A stretch of DNA of 42,326 nt from Rhodococcus sp. AW25M09 (GCF_000333955.1 NZ_CAPS01000088.1:1-42326); one strand, 5' to 3'. Shown: positions 10,250 to 20,169, counted from the stretch's first letter. Numbers and translations are program-made. Notes: generated by a model not told the origin, from the sequence alone.

Positions 10250-11443
10250 TCAGAGGCCCTTCTGTTTCAGGAGCTCATGCGCACGTGCGCGAGCCCAGGA
10301 ATCCGCTGCCAGAACGTCGTCCACGGTAGTCGGCGGTGCCGACCAGTCGGCGCTGCCGTCGTCGACCACCGCGCGGACCGTGTGCACGATCTGCGGAAAC
10401 CCGATGCGCCCGGCCAGGAACGCCTCGGCCGCGATCTCGTTGGACGCGTTGTACACCGCCGTCATACATCCGCCCAGGATTCCTGCCTCGCGGGCCAATT
10501 GCACGGCAGGAAACACTCGATCGTCCAGCGGCTCGAAATCCCAGGAGAAGGCCGTGGTGAAGTCGAGTGCGCGCGCAACATCGGGCACGCGATCAGGCCA
10601 GCCGAGCGCCAATCCGATCGGCAGCTTCATGTCCGGAGGACTGGCCTGGGCGATAGTCGATCCGTCCACGAACGTCACCATCGAATGCACGATGGACTGC
10701 CGATGCACGGTGACGTCGATCTTCTCGTACGGCACCGCGAAGAGCAGATGCGCTTCGATCAATTCGAGGCCCTTGTTGACCAGCGTCGCCGAATTCAGCG
10801 TGTTCATCGGACCCATCGACCACGTGGGATGCGCCGCAGCCTGTTCCGGAGTGACCGACTTCAGTTCCGTCTCGCTCCACCCCCGGAACGGCCCACCCGA
10901 GGCCGTCAGGATCAATCGGTCGACCTCACTGCGGTGACCGCTGCGCAGGCACTGCGCCAGTGCCGAGTGTTCGGAGTCGACCGGCACTATCTGCCCGGGC
11001 GCGGCAGCAGCAAGAACGAGTTCGCCGCCCGCCACCAGCGATTCCTTGTTCGCCAATGCGAGCCGAGCGCCGGTCTTCAGAGCTGCCAGAGTCGGTTCGA
11101 GACCGAGCGAACCCACCAGTGCATTGAGCACCACGTCGGCCGGCGTCGACTCGACCAGCTCGGTCACCGCCCGCGGACCGGTCAGCACCCCGGGAAAGTC
11201 GAGCTCGGCAGCAGCGTCGGAGTTGGCCACGGCGACCCGCCGGACGCCCGTCTCGGCAATCTGACGTCGGAGCAGGTCGATGTTCGCCCCGCCTGCCGCG
11301 AGACCGACCACGACGAAACGGTCGGGGTCGGCTGCGATGACGTCGAGCGCTTGGGTCCCGATAGAGCCGGTGCTCCCCAGCAGCAGCACGCGAATCGGCT
11401 CGGGACGATCCGAGATGGTCGTTCGCTCACGTTGGTCTGGCAC
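10250..11443 (-). CDS. dxr: 1-deoxy-D-xylulose 5-phosphate reductoisomerase Dxr
   Basis: Dxr (IspC) makes MEP from DXP with NADPH, the committed step of the non-mevalonate pathway and the fosmidomycin target. The N-terminal NADPH loop is [12 protein letters not shown]. The metal and substrate motifs include [14 protein letters not shown] and the TASGGPFR loop, then [25 protein letters not shown] segments. The GTG at 11443 gives 397 residues, a normal length. The frame is open further up to 11539, but that part would reach into the divergent DUF1990 gene and matches nothing in the family. No strong ribosome site is visible before the GTG, so the exact start is uncertain by a few codons. Confidence 0.95.
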   Translation of the reverse strand: MPDQRERTTISDRPEPIRVLLLGSTGSIGTQALDVIAADPDRFVVVGLAAGGANIDLLRRQIAETGVRRVAVANSDAAAELDFPGVLTGPRAVTELVESTPADVVLNALVGSLGLEPTLAALKTGARLALANKESLVAGGELVLAAAAPGQIVPVDSEHSALAQCLRSGHRSEVDRLILTASGGPFRGWSETELKSVTPEQAAAHPTWSMGPMNTLNSATLVNKGLELIEAHLLFAVPYEKIDVTVHRQSIVHSMVTFVDGSTIAQASPPDMKLPIGLALGWPDRVPDVARALDFTTAFSWDFEPLDDRVFPAVQLAREAGILGGCMTAVYNASNEIAAEAFLAGRIGFPQIVHTVRAVVDDGSADWSAPPTTVDDVLAADSWARARAHELLKQKGL

Positions 11444-11511
11444 CGGTCCATTGTTGCCTACCGAGTCTGAGAAACCCCTATGCGCCGACAGTTGCTGGCA
11501 CGCTGGAGGCC

Positions 11512-12033
11512 ATGGACGTCTCGAAGTACCGCACGGCATCGTTCAACTACGCCGACGCGGGAGCGACGAAAGGCAAGTTTCCCAGCGGATATCACCACCT
11601 CACGAGATCGCGGACGATCGGGTCCGGACTCGAAGATTTCGAGGCCGCAGCCGATGCACTGATGCAGTGGGACATGCATCGGGGTGCCGGTCTGAAAGTT
11701 CGTTCCGATGCCGCCACCGCCGTGCCCGACGCAGTGGTGGTTCTCACCCTCGGCCCGATTCGAATACCGTGCCGGGTGGTCTACGTCATCGACGAGGCCA
11801 ACCGCCAGGGCTTTGCCTACGGGACCCTCGACGGCCATCCCGAAGCCGGAGAGGAACTGTTCCACATCGACTACTCCCCTACCGACGAAACCGTCACCGC
11901 ACACATTTCGGCGTTCTCGCGGCCGGGCCGCTGGTACACCAGGCTGGCCGGCCCGGTAGGTCGGCGGGGGCAGGCATTGGCCACCGACCGGTACTTCGCT
12001 GCGTTGGAGAAAGCCTGCCCGTCCGCTCGCTGA
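11512..12033 (+). CDS. DUF1990 family protein
   Basis: A 173-residue protein matching the DUF1990 family of actinobacteria and plants: early [11 protein letters not shown], then [26 protein letters not shown], the [30 protein letters not shown] central block (read in two parts), and [17 protein letters not shown] near the end. It has no signal peptide or membrane segment. Function is unknown; a START/SRPBCC-like fold is possible. It is divergent from dxr across about 70 bp and convergent with the allantoinase gene, with 1 bp between the two stop codons. Confidence 0.85.
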   Translation: MDVSKYRTASFNYADAGATKGKFPSGYHHLTRSRTIGSGLEDFEAAADALMQWDMHRGAGLKVRSDAATAVPDAVVVLTLGPIRIPCRVVYVIDEANRQGFAYGTLDGHPEAGEELFHIDYSPTDETVTAHISAFSRPGRWYTRLAGPVGRRGQALATDRYFAALEKACPSAR

Positions 12034-12034
12034 G

Positions 12035-12994
12035 TCAGGAGCCGGGAGGGTGTACGGCGCGCCAGTGCTCGGCGATGTCGATACGCTTTGCGACCCATAC
12101 CTTCTCGTGCGACTGCACATGATCGAGAAAACGTTCGAGCGCCGCGACACGGGCCGGCCTGCCGACGAGCCTGCAATGCAGTCCGACCGAGAGCATCTTG
12201 GGGCTGCCGTTCTCGCCCTCGGCATAGAGCACGTCGAACGCGTCCCGTAGATGCGCGTAGAACTCTTCGCCGGTCGAGAATCCTCCCGGCGATGCGAAGC
12301 GCATGTCGTTGGTGTCCAGGGTGTACGGCACCACCAGGTGATCGACGCTCTCACTGCCCCGAGACACCTTCTCCCAGTACGGCAGATCGTCTGCGTAGGA
12401 GTCGGAGTCGTATACGAACCCGCCGTGCTCGACGACGAGCGACCGAGTGTTCGGTGAGTCGCGGCCGGTGTACCACCCCTGTGGAGCCGAGCCGGTCAGA
12501 TCCTTCAGGATTGCCACCGCCTCGGCCATGTGCTCGCGCTCGACGTTCTCGTCGATCTGCTGATAGGACAGCCACCGCAGTCCGTGGCACGCGATCTCGT
12601 GGCCCAGCTCTGCCAGTGCGGCAACCACTTCCGGGTTCCGCTCCATGGCCTTGGCGACGGCGAACACCGTCAGCGGCAGATCTCGCTTCTCGAATGCCCG
12701 CAGTACCCGCCAGACGCCTGCCCGCGAGCCGTACTCGTACAGCGACTCCATACTCATGTGACGGTTCGGAAACGCTTGCGCCCCGATCATTTCCGACAGA
12801 AACGTCTCGGACTTGGTGTCGCCGTCGAGGACGTTGTTCTCGGCGCCCTCCTCGTAGTTGAGGACGAATTGGACAGCGATGTTCGCCTCACCGGGCCACT
12901 GGGCGTGCGGAGGTGTGCGGCCGTACCCGACCATGTCACGGGGGTAACTCAACGGAAACTGGGTCAGCGGATGCGGCAGGCGCTCGGACGTCAC
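12035..12994 (-). CDS. puuE: Allantoinase, polysaccharide-deacetylase type (PuuE)
   Basis: A 319-residue member of the NodB/polysaccharide deacetylase superfamily of the PuuE type, which opens the ring of allantoin to allantoate in purine catabolism. Features are the early RDMVGYGRTPPHAQWPG segment, YEYGSRAGVWRVLRAFE, the ELGHEIACHG motif, WYTGRDSPNTRSLVVE and DDLPYW. These fit PuuE rather than peptidoglycan deacetylases, and there is no signal peptide, so a cytoplasmic enzyme is expected. No other purine-degradation genes are in view. It is convergent with the DUF1990 gene. Confidence 0.88.
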   Translation of the reverse strand: MTSERLPHPLTQFPLSYPRDMVGYGRTPPHAQWPGEANIAVQFVLNYEEGAENNVLDGDTKSETFLSEMIGAQAFPNRHMSMESLYEYGSRAGVWRVLRAFEKRDLPLTVFAVAKAMERNPEVVAALAELGHEIACHGLRWLSYQQIDENVEREHMAEAVAILKDLTGSAPQGWYTGRDSPNTRSLVVEHGGFVYDSDSYADDLPYWEKVSRGSESVDHLVVPYTLDTNDMRFASPGGFSTGEEFYAHLRDAFDVLYAEGENGSPKMLSVGLHCRLVGRPARVAALERFLDHVQSHEKVWVAKRIDIAEHWRAVHPPGS

Positions 12995-13148
12995 CGATGC
13001 AGTGTCTCACCGAAGTCGATATCCGCGCCTGGTGAATACAACCCTGATGGCTACGACGGGCGGTCGTATGCCAATATTGACCGAACGCGGCAGTCTCGAC
13101 GCCTCGTGCAGACGACTACGAGAACTCATCACCCGAGAGGACCGACCG

Positions 13149-13418
13149 GTGGCAAATACCGAACTGGAATCCGCTTCGTACGACCCGGTCGTCGATACCC
13201 GCAACGAGGTGCCGGAAGTGCCGTCCGACGCGTGGGGGTGGAGCGGCGAATCCAACAAGGCCATGCGTGTGGCCGCCATCGTCGTCGCGGCATTCCTGCT
13301 CTTGATGATCATCGGCAACCACACCGGCAAGGTCGAGGATCTCTGGCTGATCGGCTTTGCCGTGGTACTGGTCGGCTTGGTCGTCCGTGACGTGATCGTC
13401 CGACGCAAGCCTCGCTAG
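13149..13418 (+). CDS. DUF2631 small membrane protein (Rv2876-like)
   Basis: An 89-residue protein of the DUF2631 type: an acidic N-terminus, the family block DAWGWSGESNK, then two membrane helices (AAIVVAAFLLLMIIGNH and LWLIGFAVVLVGLVV) with a short HTGKVED loop, and a basic C-terminus. The GTG at 13149 has a GAGAGG ribosome site just upstream; the earlier in-frame ATG at 13002 gives no family match. The stop codon TAG uses the TA target dinucleotide of the neighbouring IS element plus the first base of the element. M. tuberculosis Rv2876 occupies the same position. Function unknown. Confidence 0.8.
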   Translation: MANTELESASYDPVVDTRNEVPEVPSDAWGWSGESNKAMRVAAIVVAAFLLLMIIGNHTGKVEDLWLIGFAVVLVGLVVRDVIVRRKPR

Positions 13419-14528
13419 TGCGGCGCGCCTGAAGTAGTTGGGCGGTTTTGTTTGGTTGAATTACTCATGCGCGCCGCACCGTTGTTGATCGCCGATTCCG
13501 ACCGTGCCCAGCTCGAGAAGTGGGTGCGATCGACGACGACAAAGGCCGGGTTGGTCCAGCGCGCGAGGATCGTTCTGCTGGCCGCCGATGGCGTGGCGCA
13601 TGCGGAGATCGCGCGACGGTTCTCGATTTCGCGTCAGACGGTGATCAATTGGCGTGCCCGGTACGAACAGTTCGGGGTCGACGGGCTCTTCGACGAAGAG
13701 CGATCGGGCCGCCCCCGCACCCTCGATCGCGAGAATCTGATCTCGGTGACGTTGACGCCCCCACCGGCGAAGTACGGCGTCACGCATTGGAGTTCGAGAT
13801 TGCTCGCCGACCACTTGAAGATCGGGCACGCCACCGTCGCGCGGGTGTGGCGCGAACACGGCGTTCAGCCATGGCGCAGCGAGACATTCAAGTTCTCGAC
13901 CGATCCTGAGTTGGTCGCAAAAGTCACCGATATCGTCGGCCTCTATCTCGAACCGCCGGAGAACGCGATCGTGTTGTGCGTGGATGAAAAGTCGCAGATT
14001 CAGGCGTTGGACCGCACCGCACCGACGTTGCCGATGCAGATCGGGATACCCGAACGACAGACCCACGACTACGTCCGCAACGGCACGACGACACTGTTCG
14101 CGGCACTCGAGGTGGCGACCGGCAAGGTCACCGGAATTTGTAAACCGCGTCACCGTCACCAGGAATTTCTGGTGTTCCTCAAACATGTCGCGCGGGCCTA
14201 CCCGGATCAGGAACTTCACCTGGTGATGGACAACTACGCCACGCACAAGAAGCAGGAGGTACGAGATTGGCTCGCCGATAATCCGCGTATCACAGTACAT
14301 TTCACACCCACCTCGGCGTCGTGGATGAATCTCGTGGAGGTCTGGTTCGGGATCATCGAACGCCAAGCGATCCACCGCGGAACCTTCCGCAACGTCCGCG
14401 ACCTCACCGCCAAGATCCGCGCGTTCATCAACGGCTGGAACCCACGCGCTCAGCCGTTCGTCTGGACCAAAACTGCGGAGCAGATCCTCAAGAAGGCCAA
14501 CCGCCCAACAACTTCAAACGCGGACCAC
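13418..14528 (+). mobile_element. Complete IS630-family insertion sequence, 1111 bp
   Basis: The element is bounded by imperfect 30-bp terminal inverted repeats at 13418-13447 and 14499-14528 (24 of 30 positions match; the inner part TGAAGT-GTTGGGCGGTT is nearly perfect). It is flanked by a TA at 13416-13417 and again at 14529-14530, the target duplication expected of the IS630/Tc1/mariner group. It holds one transposase gene with an intact catalytic triad. It sits between the convergent DUF2631 gene and rlmN without damaging either, so it looks recent and potentially active. Confidence 0.93.
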
Positions 14529-14531
14529 TAG
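13467..14531 (+). CDS. IS630-family transposase
   Basis: A 354-residue DDE transposase if started at the ATG at 13467; a TTG 15 bp upstream is the alternative. The N-terminus has helix-turn-helix segments (VAHAEIARRFSISRQTVINW) and a second DNA-binding region (THWSSRLLADHLKIGHATVA). The catalytic triad is in place: Asp in LCVDEKSQ (about residue 173), Asp in LVMDNYATHK (about 255) and Glu in NLVEVWFG (about 291). The stop codon is unusual: it is TAG at 14529-14531, formed by the target TA plus the next flanking base, so the element itself has no stop. Confidence 0.95.
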   Translation: MRAAPLLIADSDRAQLEKWVRSTTTKAGLVQRARIVLLAADGVAHAEIARRFSISRQTVINWRARYEQFGVDGLFDEERSGRPRTLDRENLISVTLTPPPAKYGVTHWSSRLLADHLKIGHATVARVWREHGVQPWRSETFKFSTDPELVAKVTDIVGLYLEPPENAIVLCVDEKSQIQALDRTAPTLPMQIGIPERQTHDYVRNGTTTLFAALEVATGKVTGICKPRHRHQEFLVFLKHVARAYPDQELHLVMDNYATHKKQEVRDWLADNPRITVHFTPTSASWMNLVEVWFGIIERQAIHRGTFRNVRDLTAKIRAFINGWNPRAQPFVWTKTAEQILKKANRPTTSNADH

Positions 14532-14538
14532 TAGCCGA

Positions 14539-15690
14539 TCAGTTCTCGGCGGCGAGCTGACCGCACGCCGCCGCAATCTCTTGGCCGCGGGTATCGCGCA
14601 CAGTGCACGTCACACCCTGGGCAATCACCCGCCGGACGAATTCTCGCTCCACCGGCTTCGGGCTGGCATCCCATTCGCTGCCCGGAGTCGGGTTGAGCGG
14701 AATCAGATTCACGTGTACCCGGGACCCGAGAGCTTTGCGTAGCTTCTTGCCCAACATGTCCGCTCGCCACGGCTGATCGTTGACGTCTCGGATCATCGCG
14801 TACTCGATCGAGACGCGACGACCGGTCTGATCGGCGTAGTACCGAGCCGCCGACAGCACCTCCGCCACCGACCACCGGTTGTTGACCGGAACCAGCGTGT
14901 CGCGCAGCTCGTCGTCGGGCGTGTGCAACGACACCGCCAGCGTCACCGACAGTCCTTCGTCGGCCAACTTGCGAATGGCCGGTGCCAAACCGACCGTCGA
15001 CACCGTCACCGAACGCTGGGACAGGCCGAGCCCGTCGGGTGCAGGCGAGACGATTTTGCGCACTGCGGAGACGACGCGCTTGTAGTTCGCCAAGGGCTCG
15101 CCCATCCCCATGAACACCACGTTCGACAGGCGGCCCTCGCCGCCGGGCACAACACCGTCACGCATGTCCGCCGCGGCCGAACGGACCTGATCGACGATCT
15201 CGGCCGTGGACAGGTTCCTCGTCAGGCCCGCCTGACCGGTGGCGCAGAACGGGCAGGCCATTCCGCAGCCGGCTTGGCTCGAAATACACAGCGTCGCCCG
15301 GTCCGGGTATCGCATCAGTACGCTCTCGAGCAGCGTCCCGTCGTTGGCCTTCCACAAAGTTTTACGGGTGTCGCCGTCGTCACATGCCAGATGCTTGATA
15401 GCGGTCAGCAAGGGGGGAAAGAGATCGGCTCCGACCTTCTCGCGCGCCTCGGCCGGGAGATCTGTCATCTTCGTGGTGTCGGCTTCGAGGCGCGAGTAGT
15501 AATGCCGGGCCAACTGGTCGGCACGGAACGCGGGCAGACCGAGCGCCTTCACTGCGTCCCGCAGACCCTCTTTGTCGAGGTCGGCCAGGTGCCGAGAGGG
15601 CATGCCTCGACGCGGCGCAGTGAAAACCAATGGGAGGTTCGGCCTCTTCTGCTCGGTCGAGGTGTTCGTTTCGTCGACGGCTTCACTCAT
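14539..15690 (-). CDS. rlmN: Dual-specificity rRNA/tRNA A-C2 methyltransferase RlmN
   Basis: A 383-residue radical SAM enzyme that methylates C2 of A2503 in 23S rRNA and A37 in some tRNAs. The [4Fe-4S] cysteines are Cys142, Cys146 and Cys149 (CGMACPFC). The SAM and GMGEPLANY blocks follow. The C-terminal catalytic Cys is in AAACGQL, and TPGSEW lies before it. Length and order match RlmN, and M. tuberculosis has it in this place (Rv2880c). It is convergent with the DUF2631 gene, now separated by the IS element. Confidence 0.96.
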   Translation of the reverse strand: MSEAVDETNTSTEQKRPNLPLVFTAPRRGMPSRHLADLDKEGLRDAVKALGLPAFRADQLARHYYSRLEADTTKMTDLPAEAREKVGADLFPPLLTAIKHLACDDGDTRKTLWKANDGTLLESVLMRYPDRATLCISSQAGCGMACPFCATGQAGLTRNLSTAEIVDQVRSAAADMRDGVVPGGEGRLSNVVFMGMGEPLANYKRVVSAVRKIVSPAPDGLGLSQRSVTVSTVGLAPAIRKLADEGLSVTLAVSLHTPDDELRDTLVPVNNRWSVAEVLSAARYYADQTGRRVSIEYAMIRDVNDQPWRADMLGKKLRKALGSRVHVNLIPLNPTPGSEWDASPKPVEREFVRRVIAQGVTCTVRDTRGQEIAAACGQLAAEN

Positions 15691-16066
15691 GCTCCACCCC
15701 GAGTCCTTCCTGACTGCTGCACTTCATGACACCATTGTCCACCCGATTGCCGTGCAGTCCTATTCGCGCCGGTTTTCGACTCCCGCTCGCCGGGTGCACG
15801 GGCCGGATATCGCTCACACTCGTGCAGCTTCGCCGTGGACCGGACCGGTGGTCGCAGCCGTGCACTCACCGTTCTGCTCGGGTTCACGGTGCAGAATCTC
15901 GACCCGGTGACAATGCCCTGGTCAGTATGGATGGAATTCTCCGATTTCGGCTCGCAGCGAAGGCAGCACGTGGCCCCGGAGTTCGTGAACACTATGTACG
16001 GAAGCTGGCTTCGATCGACTGAATCGATAAGGTAGGTGATGCCCGACTTCACCCGAGGAGCATGAC
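15691..16066. other. 376-bp divergent intergenic region between rlmN and the CitE-like gene
   Basis: This must hold the promoters of rlmN (left) and of the CitE-like gene (right). Short open frames exist on both strands, but none has a convincing ribosome site, codon pattern or recognisable family. The only clear site is GAGGAG at 16055-16060, serving the GTG at 16067. I see no strong hairpin or RNA element. Confidence 0.4.
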
Positions 16067-16921
16067 GTGACAACTTTCATGGAGACACCAGTGGCATCCG
16101 GCGTTGCCCCCGACCGTGCACGTTCGTGGCTTCTGGTGCCCGCCACCAAGCCGGAAACGTTCAGCGACGCCGTGACCTCCGGAGTCGACGCCGTCATTCT
16201 CGACATCGAAGACGCCGTAGCCCCCGCCAAGAAGCCCGCTGCGCGTGAGGCGGTCGTGCGGTGGCTCGGCGAAGGCAATTCCGCGTGGGTCCGCATCAAC
16301 GATGCAACGACTCCGTACTGGGCCGACGACCTCGCTGCCTTGTCGGGCCTCCCCGGCCTGGTGGGCGTCATGCTCGCCAAGACCGAGAGCGGCGGCCAGG
16401 TCGAGGCAACAGCGGCCCGCCTGGCACCCGGTACTCCGATTCTGGCGCTGGTGGAATCGGCAATGGGACTCGAAGCAGCGACCGAGATCGCTCGCGCGGA
16501 CTCGACCTTCCGTCTCGCGTTCGGCAGCGGCGATTTCCGTCGCGACACCGGTATGAGCGACGATCCGCTGGCGATGGCGTACCCCCGTGCGCGTCTGGTC
16601 GTGTCCTCGCGCGCAGGACGCCTGCCCGGACCGATCGACGGACCGACGCTGACGGCCAACGAGACCATTCTCGGTCGCGACGCAGCCCTGACCTTGTCGA
16701 TGGGCATGACGGGCAAGCTGTGCATGCACTCCGAGCAGGCCCCCGTCGTCAACCGCGAGCTCGCCCCGTCACCCAGCGATGTGTCGTGGGCGCGTGAGGT
16801 GATCGATGCGCTCGGTGCCGATGGCGCCCACGTCAAGGACGGCAGCGATCTGCCACGACTGGCGAAGGCACTCAAGATCAGCGAGTCGGCCGAGGTCTTC
16901 GGAATTTCCGCCGCATCCTGA
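16067..16921 (+). CDS. CitE-like HpcH/HpaI aldolase family lyase
   Basis: A 284-residue TIM-barrel protein of the citrate lyase beta-subunit/malyl-CoA lyase family. Motifs are RSWLLVPATKPE at the start (CoA-phosphate Arg), VILDIEDAVAPAKK with the metal-side acids, RINDATTPYWADDL, ILALVESAMGL with the metal-binding Glu, and FGSGDFRRDTGM. Such stand-alone CitE proteins, without CitD/CitF partners, usually cleave or form CoA thioesters such as malyl-CoA or citramalyl-CoA. The exact substrate cannot be read from the sequence. The GTG at 16067 has GAGGAG 6 bp upstream; an ATG 12 bp later is the alternative. Confidence 0.85.
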   Translation: MTTFMETPVASGVAPDRARSWLLVPATKPETFSDAVTSGVDAVILDIEDAVAPAKKPAAREAVVRWLGEGNSAWVRINDATTPYWADDLAALSGLPGLVGVMLAKTESGGQVEATAARLAPGTPILALVESAMGLEAATEIARADSTFRLAFGSGDFRRDTGMSDDPLAMAYPRARLVVSSRAGRLPGPIDGPTLTANETILGRDAALTLSMGMTGKLCMHSEQAPVVNRELAPSPSDVSWAREVIDALGADGAHVKDGSDLPRLAKALKISESAEVFGISAAS

Positions 16922-16929
16922 GAACACGC

Positions 16930-17682
16930 TCATCCGAGTCGCCTACCCACTCGACGCAGTTCGATCCCCGCCGGCTTCCGCCGTACGTGCATTCGGTACC
17001 GCACGTCGAACGAGACGCCGTCGACCGCCCTCATCGCATCACGCGCAACCCGCGGCCCGAACTCGATACCCATCACGTCGCGCAGCACGCGTCTGTCCGG
17101 GAACGTCCATCTGGTGTCGATACGCGTGAGATCGAATCCTTGCGCCGAGAAGAACGACTCGACGGCTACCGGGTCGTAATGCGGTAGATCGGCACGCATC
17201 CAATCGCCGTACGGCGACGCCGTCGCATCCAGATCCACGACGACCAACGCGCCACCGGGCGCGAGTACGCGCATGGCCTCGACGATCCCCGGTCCGCATC
17301 CAGGCCCGAAGAAGTAGGCGGTGCGGGCATGAACGAGGTCGACCGTGCCGTCGGCGACGGGTAGCGAGTCCGCACGTGCGGACATCACCTCGACATTCGA
17401 CAGACCGGCGACGCGTGTTCTCGCCGATACGGCAAGTGGTTCGTGTGGCTCGATCCCCATGACCCGCTCGGCGTCGGCGGCGAAGACGGGAAGGTGAAAT
17501 CCGCTTCCGCAGCCGACATCGACGACCGTTTTCGACGCCCAGTCACTCACGGAACGAATTGCGTCGAAGAGGGCACCACCGACGTCCTGAGCACGGTTCT
17601 CCGCCTCGTACACATGCGGCCAGTGCCAGATGTTCGGACTGGGAATCACCCCGGAGCGATCGTTGCGCACAGCTGCGAGCAA
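16930..17682 (-). CDS. Class I SAM-dependent methyltransferase
   Basis: About 250 residues with a clear class I methyltransferase fold: motif I VVDVGCGSGFHLPVF, the acidic end of strand 2 VMGIEPHEP, the ADSLPVADGTVDLVHAR block, and post-motif APGGALVVVDLD. It resembles the Methyltransf_11/25 group that acts on small molecules or lipids; the substrate is unknown. The start is a TTG at 17682 or a GTG at 17670, within 20 bp of the cdsA stop codon, so it is the likely last gene of the rpsB-to-cdsA run. Confidence 0.8.
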   Translation of the reverse strand: MLAAVRNDRSGVIPSPNIWHWPHVYEAENRAQDVGGALFDAIRSVSDWASKTVVDVGCGSGFHLPVFAADAERVMGIEPHEPLAVSARTRVAGLSNVEVMSARADSLPVADGTVDLVHARTAYFFGPGCGPGIVEAMRVLAPGGALVVVDLDATASPYGDWMRADLPHYDPVAVESFFSAQGFDLTRIDTRWTFPDRRVLRDVMGIEFGPRVARDAMRAVDGVSFDVRYRMHVRRKPAGIELRRVGRRLG

Positions 17683-17687
17683 TCAGC

Positions 17688-18620
17688 TCAGAGCAGCACG
17701 GTGAACACGAGCCACGCCACGAATGCCGAGGGCAGCAGCGAATCCAAACGATCCATGATGCCGCCGTGCCCGGGCAGAAGCGTACCCATGTCCTTGATCC
17801 GCAGATCACGCTTGACCTGCGACTCGATCAGGTCGCCCAGGGTGCCCGTCACCACCAGCACCACCCCGAGCAGGACTCCGATCATCGAGTTGGCTCCGAG
17901 AATGAGCGTGACCGTCAACAGACATCCGATGACGCAGAAAATGAGCGAGCCGGCCAGACCCTCCCACGACTTCTTCGGGCTGATCGCCGGTGCCATCGGG
18001 TGTTTACCGAACAGCACTCCCGCGATGTATCCCCCGACGTCAGAACACACCACGCCGATGACGAACACCAGGATGCGGCCCGCGCCGTTGTCCTGGAGCA
18101 CCATCAGCACTGCGAACGAGGCCAGTAGGGGCAGCCAACATGCCACCAGAACGGTGACGGAGAGTTCTTCGAGGTAATTCTTGGGAGCTGCGTCGAAGCC
18201 CTGCCGCAGCAGCAGCCACACCATGCAGATCAGGACGGTGCCCACGGCCGCACTGAGCACTCCGACGGCACCGAAGGGCCAGCCGAGCCAGATCATCGCC
18301 TGTCCCCCGAGGAGCAGTGGAATGCGCGGCACCAGCACGCCGCCCTCGCGCAGTCGCTTGGACACCTCGTACGTGGCGACGGCCAACGCGACGGCCACTA
18401 CACCGATCCATACCAGCGGCACGAACACGAGGACGAGAATCAGGCCGATTCCCAAACTCCCACCGACACCGATTGCGGCGGGAAGATTACGGCCGGCCTT
18501 GCCTGCGGACTTCGCTGCAGCGGCCCCGGACGAAGCAGCGGCCCCGGACGAAGCAGCGGGCGTACCGCTGCCCTCCGGCCGATCCGGACCCACCACTGTC
18601 GTCAACTCCTCGGAATTCAT
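17688..18620 (-). CDS. cdsA: Phosphatidate cytidylyltransferase CdsA
   Basis: A 310-residue integral membrane enzyme that makes CDP-diacylglycerol from phosphatidic acid and CTP, the entry to phospholipid synthesis. A hydrophilic N-terminus rich in Ala/Ser (SSGAAASSGAAAA repeats) is followed by about eight membrane helices. The CDP-alcohol signature lies near the C-terminus: GDLIESQVKRD then KDMGTLLPGHGGIMDRLDS. It sits 36 bp downstream of frr on the same strand, the usual actinobacterial order. Confidence 0.95.
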   Translation of the reverse strand: MNSEELTTVVGPDRPEGSGTPAASSGAAASSGAAAAKSAGKAGRNLPAAIGVGGSLGIGLILVLVFVPLVWIGVVAVALAVATYEVSKRLREGGVLVPRIPLLLGGQAMIWLGWPFGAVGVLSAAVGTVLICMVWLLLRQGFDAAPKNYLEELSVTVLVACWLPLLASFAVLMVLQDNGAGRILVFVIGVVCSDVGGYIAGVLFGKHPMAPAISPKKSWEGLAGSLIFCVIGCLLTVTLILGANSMIGVLLGVVLVVTGTLGDLIESQVKRDLRIKDMGTLLPGHGGIMDRLDSLLPSAFVAWLVFTVLL

Positions 18621-18656
18621 CGTCTTCTGTCGTGAAAAGCAACTACCTTTCGGAGG

Positions 18657-19214
18657 TCAGACCTCCATCAGCTCGCCCTCTTTGCGCTTGACGAGGTCGT
18701 CCACGGACGCGGTGTACTTCGCAGTGGTCTTGTCGAGCTCGTTCTCCGCACGGACGACATCGTCCTCGCCCGCTTCGCCGTCCTTCTGGATTCGCTTGAG
18801 CTCTTCCATCGTCTTGCGACGAACGTTGCGAATGGAGACCTTCGCATCCTCGCCCTTGCCCTTGGCCTGCTTGACGAATTCGCGGCGTCGTTCTTCCGTC
18901 AGCTGCGGCACACCGATACGAATCAGGTTTCCGTCGTTGGTGGGATTGACACCGAGATCGGAATTGCGAATTGCGGTTTCGATCGGTCCGAGCTGGCTCG
19001 ACTCGTACGGCTTGATGACGACCAGGCGAGCCTCGGGGACACTGATGCTCGCCAGCTGAGTGATCGGCGTCAACGCTCCGTAGTACTCGATGACGATGCG
19101 AGAGAACATTCCGGGGTTGGCACGTCCGGTACGAATAGAAGACAGATCGTCGCGCGCAACCGATACGGCCTTTTCCATCTTCTCTTCGGCGTCGAAGAGT
19201 GCTTCGTCAATCAC
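18657..19214 (-). CDS. frr: Ribosome recycling factor
   Basis: A 185-residue ribosome recycling factor, which with EF-G splits the post-termination ribosome. Family blocks are [20 protein letters not shown] near the start, [38 protein letters not shown] and the coiled-coil end with [13 protein letters not shown]. The GTG at 19214 is chosen: GGAGG lies just upstream and the length equals the M. tuberculosis protein. The longer frame to 19319 would overlap pyrH. It lies 55 bp downstream of pyrH. Confidence 0.96.
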   Translation of the reverse strand: MIDEALFDAEEKMEKAVSVARDDLSSIRTGRANPGMFSRIVIEYYGALTPITQLASISVPEARLVVIKPYESSQLGPIETAIRNSDLGVNPTNDGNLIRIGVPQLTEERRREFVKQAKGKGEDAKVSIRNVRRKTMEELKRIQKDGEAGEDDVVRAENELDKTTAKYTASVDDLVKRKEGELMEV

Positions 19215-19269
19215 GGTCTGTCCTCCATCGTCTCGGTCTTCGTTTCGTTCGCGTCCCTGTCGGTGACGG

Positions 19270-19998
19270 TCACGACGTGACCAGCGTTCCGATCTTCTCG
19301 CCGGACACTGCGCGAGCAATATTTCCCTGGACCAGCAAATTGAACACCAGCATCGGCATGTCGTTGTCCATACACAGGCTGAATGCGGTCGCGTCGGCGA
19401 CTTTCAGTCCCTGTTCGATCGCCTCGCGATGGGTGATGGTGTCGTACATCGTCGCGTCGGGGTCCTCACGCGGATCGGCCGAGTAGACGCCGTCGACTCC
19501 CTTGGCCATCAACAGCACCTCGGCTCCGATCTCGAGCGCGCGCTGCGCGGCTGTGGTGTCGGTCGAGAAGTACGGCATTCCCATGCCGGCCCCGAAGATC
19601 ACCACGCGCCCCTTCTCCAGATGTCTGCGGGCGCGCAGCGGCAGGTACGGCTCTGCGACCTGACCCATCGTAATTGCGGTCTGGACCCTGGTGGCTACTC
19701 CTTGCTTTTCCAAGAAGTCCTGCAACGCAAGGCAATTCATGACGGTACCGAGCATGCCCATGTAGTCCGAACGTGATCTGTCCATGCCGCGCTGCTGCAG
19801 CTCGGCACCTCGGAAGAAGTTGCCACCACCGATCACCACAGCGACCTGAACTCCGGTGGCCACCACTTCGGCAATCTGCTCTGCCACGTTGTTGACGACA
19901 TCCGGATCGAGACCGACCTGGCCACCTCCGAACATCTCCCCACCCAGTTTGAGCATCACGCGTCGGAACCCGGGACGGTCAGGGGCCGGTTCGGTCAT
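19270..19998 (-). CDS. pyrH: Uridylate kinase PyrH
   Basis: A 242-residue bacterial UMP kinase of the amino-acid kinase fold, which makes UDP from UMP and is regulated by UTP and GTP. Visible motifs are the N-terminal [63 protein letters not shown] and the late [12 protein letters not shown]. It lies between tsf and frr on the same strand. Two hairpins upstream (20068-20092 and 20112-20152) may partly uncouple it from tsf. Confidence 0.96.
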   Translation of the reverse strand: MTEPAPDRPGFRRVMLKLGGEMFGGGQVGLDPDVVNNVAEQIAEVVATGVQVAVVIGGGNFFRGAELQQRGMDRSRSDYMGMLGTVMNCLALQDFLEKQGVATRVQTAITMGQVAEPYLPLRARRHLEKGRVVIFGAGMGMPYFSTDTTAAQRALEIGAEVLLMAKGVDGVYSADPREDPDATMYDTITHREAIEQGLKVADATAFSLCMDNDMPMLVFNLLVQGNIARAVSGEKIGTLVTS

Positions 19999-20067
19999 AG
20001 CTCTCCTCGGTACTCGTCGAACACTACGGTTTACTCAACGATCATCCTGCCTTATCGAGGCTCGGGT

Positions 20068-20092
20068 GGTGGACAGGGCTCCGGCGTCCACC
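20068..20092 (-). terminator. Hairpin upstream of pyrH
   Basis: GGTGGAC (20068-20074) and GTCCACC (20086-20092) form a perfect 7-bp stem with an 11-nt loop, in the leader between tsf and pyrH. No U-tract follows. It could be part of a terminator pair or a leader structure. Confidence 0.35.
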
Positions 20093-20111
20093 CAACCTGC
20101 CCCGCGCACGA

Positions 20112-20152
20112 GCGATGCCGCCCACTCGATGGAATCGAATGAACGGCATCGC
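20112..20152 (-). terminator. Probable terminator after tsf
   Basis: GCGATGCCG (20112-20120) and CGGCATCGC (20144-20152) form a perfect 9-bp stem, and the enclosed CTCGAT/ATCGAA adds a smaller inner pairing. It begins 18 bp after the tsf stop codon on the minus strand. There is no U-tract, as is common for actinobacterial terminators. Confidence 0.5.
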
Positions 20153-20169
20153 CTCGACCGGTGCGCAGA

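Noticed and set aside
15726..16035. Small open frames of 60-98 codons between rlmN and the CitE-like gene
   Set aside because: No ribosome site, overlapping frames on both strands, and no recognisable protein.
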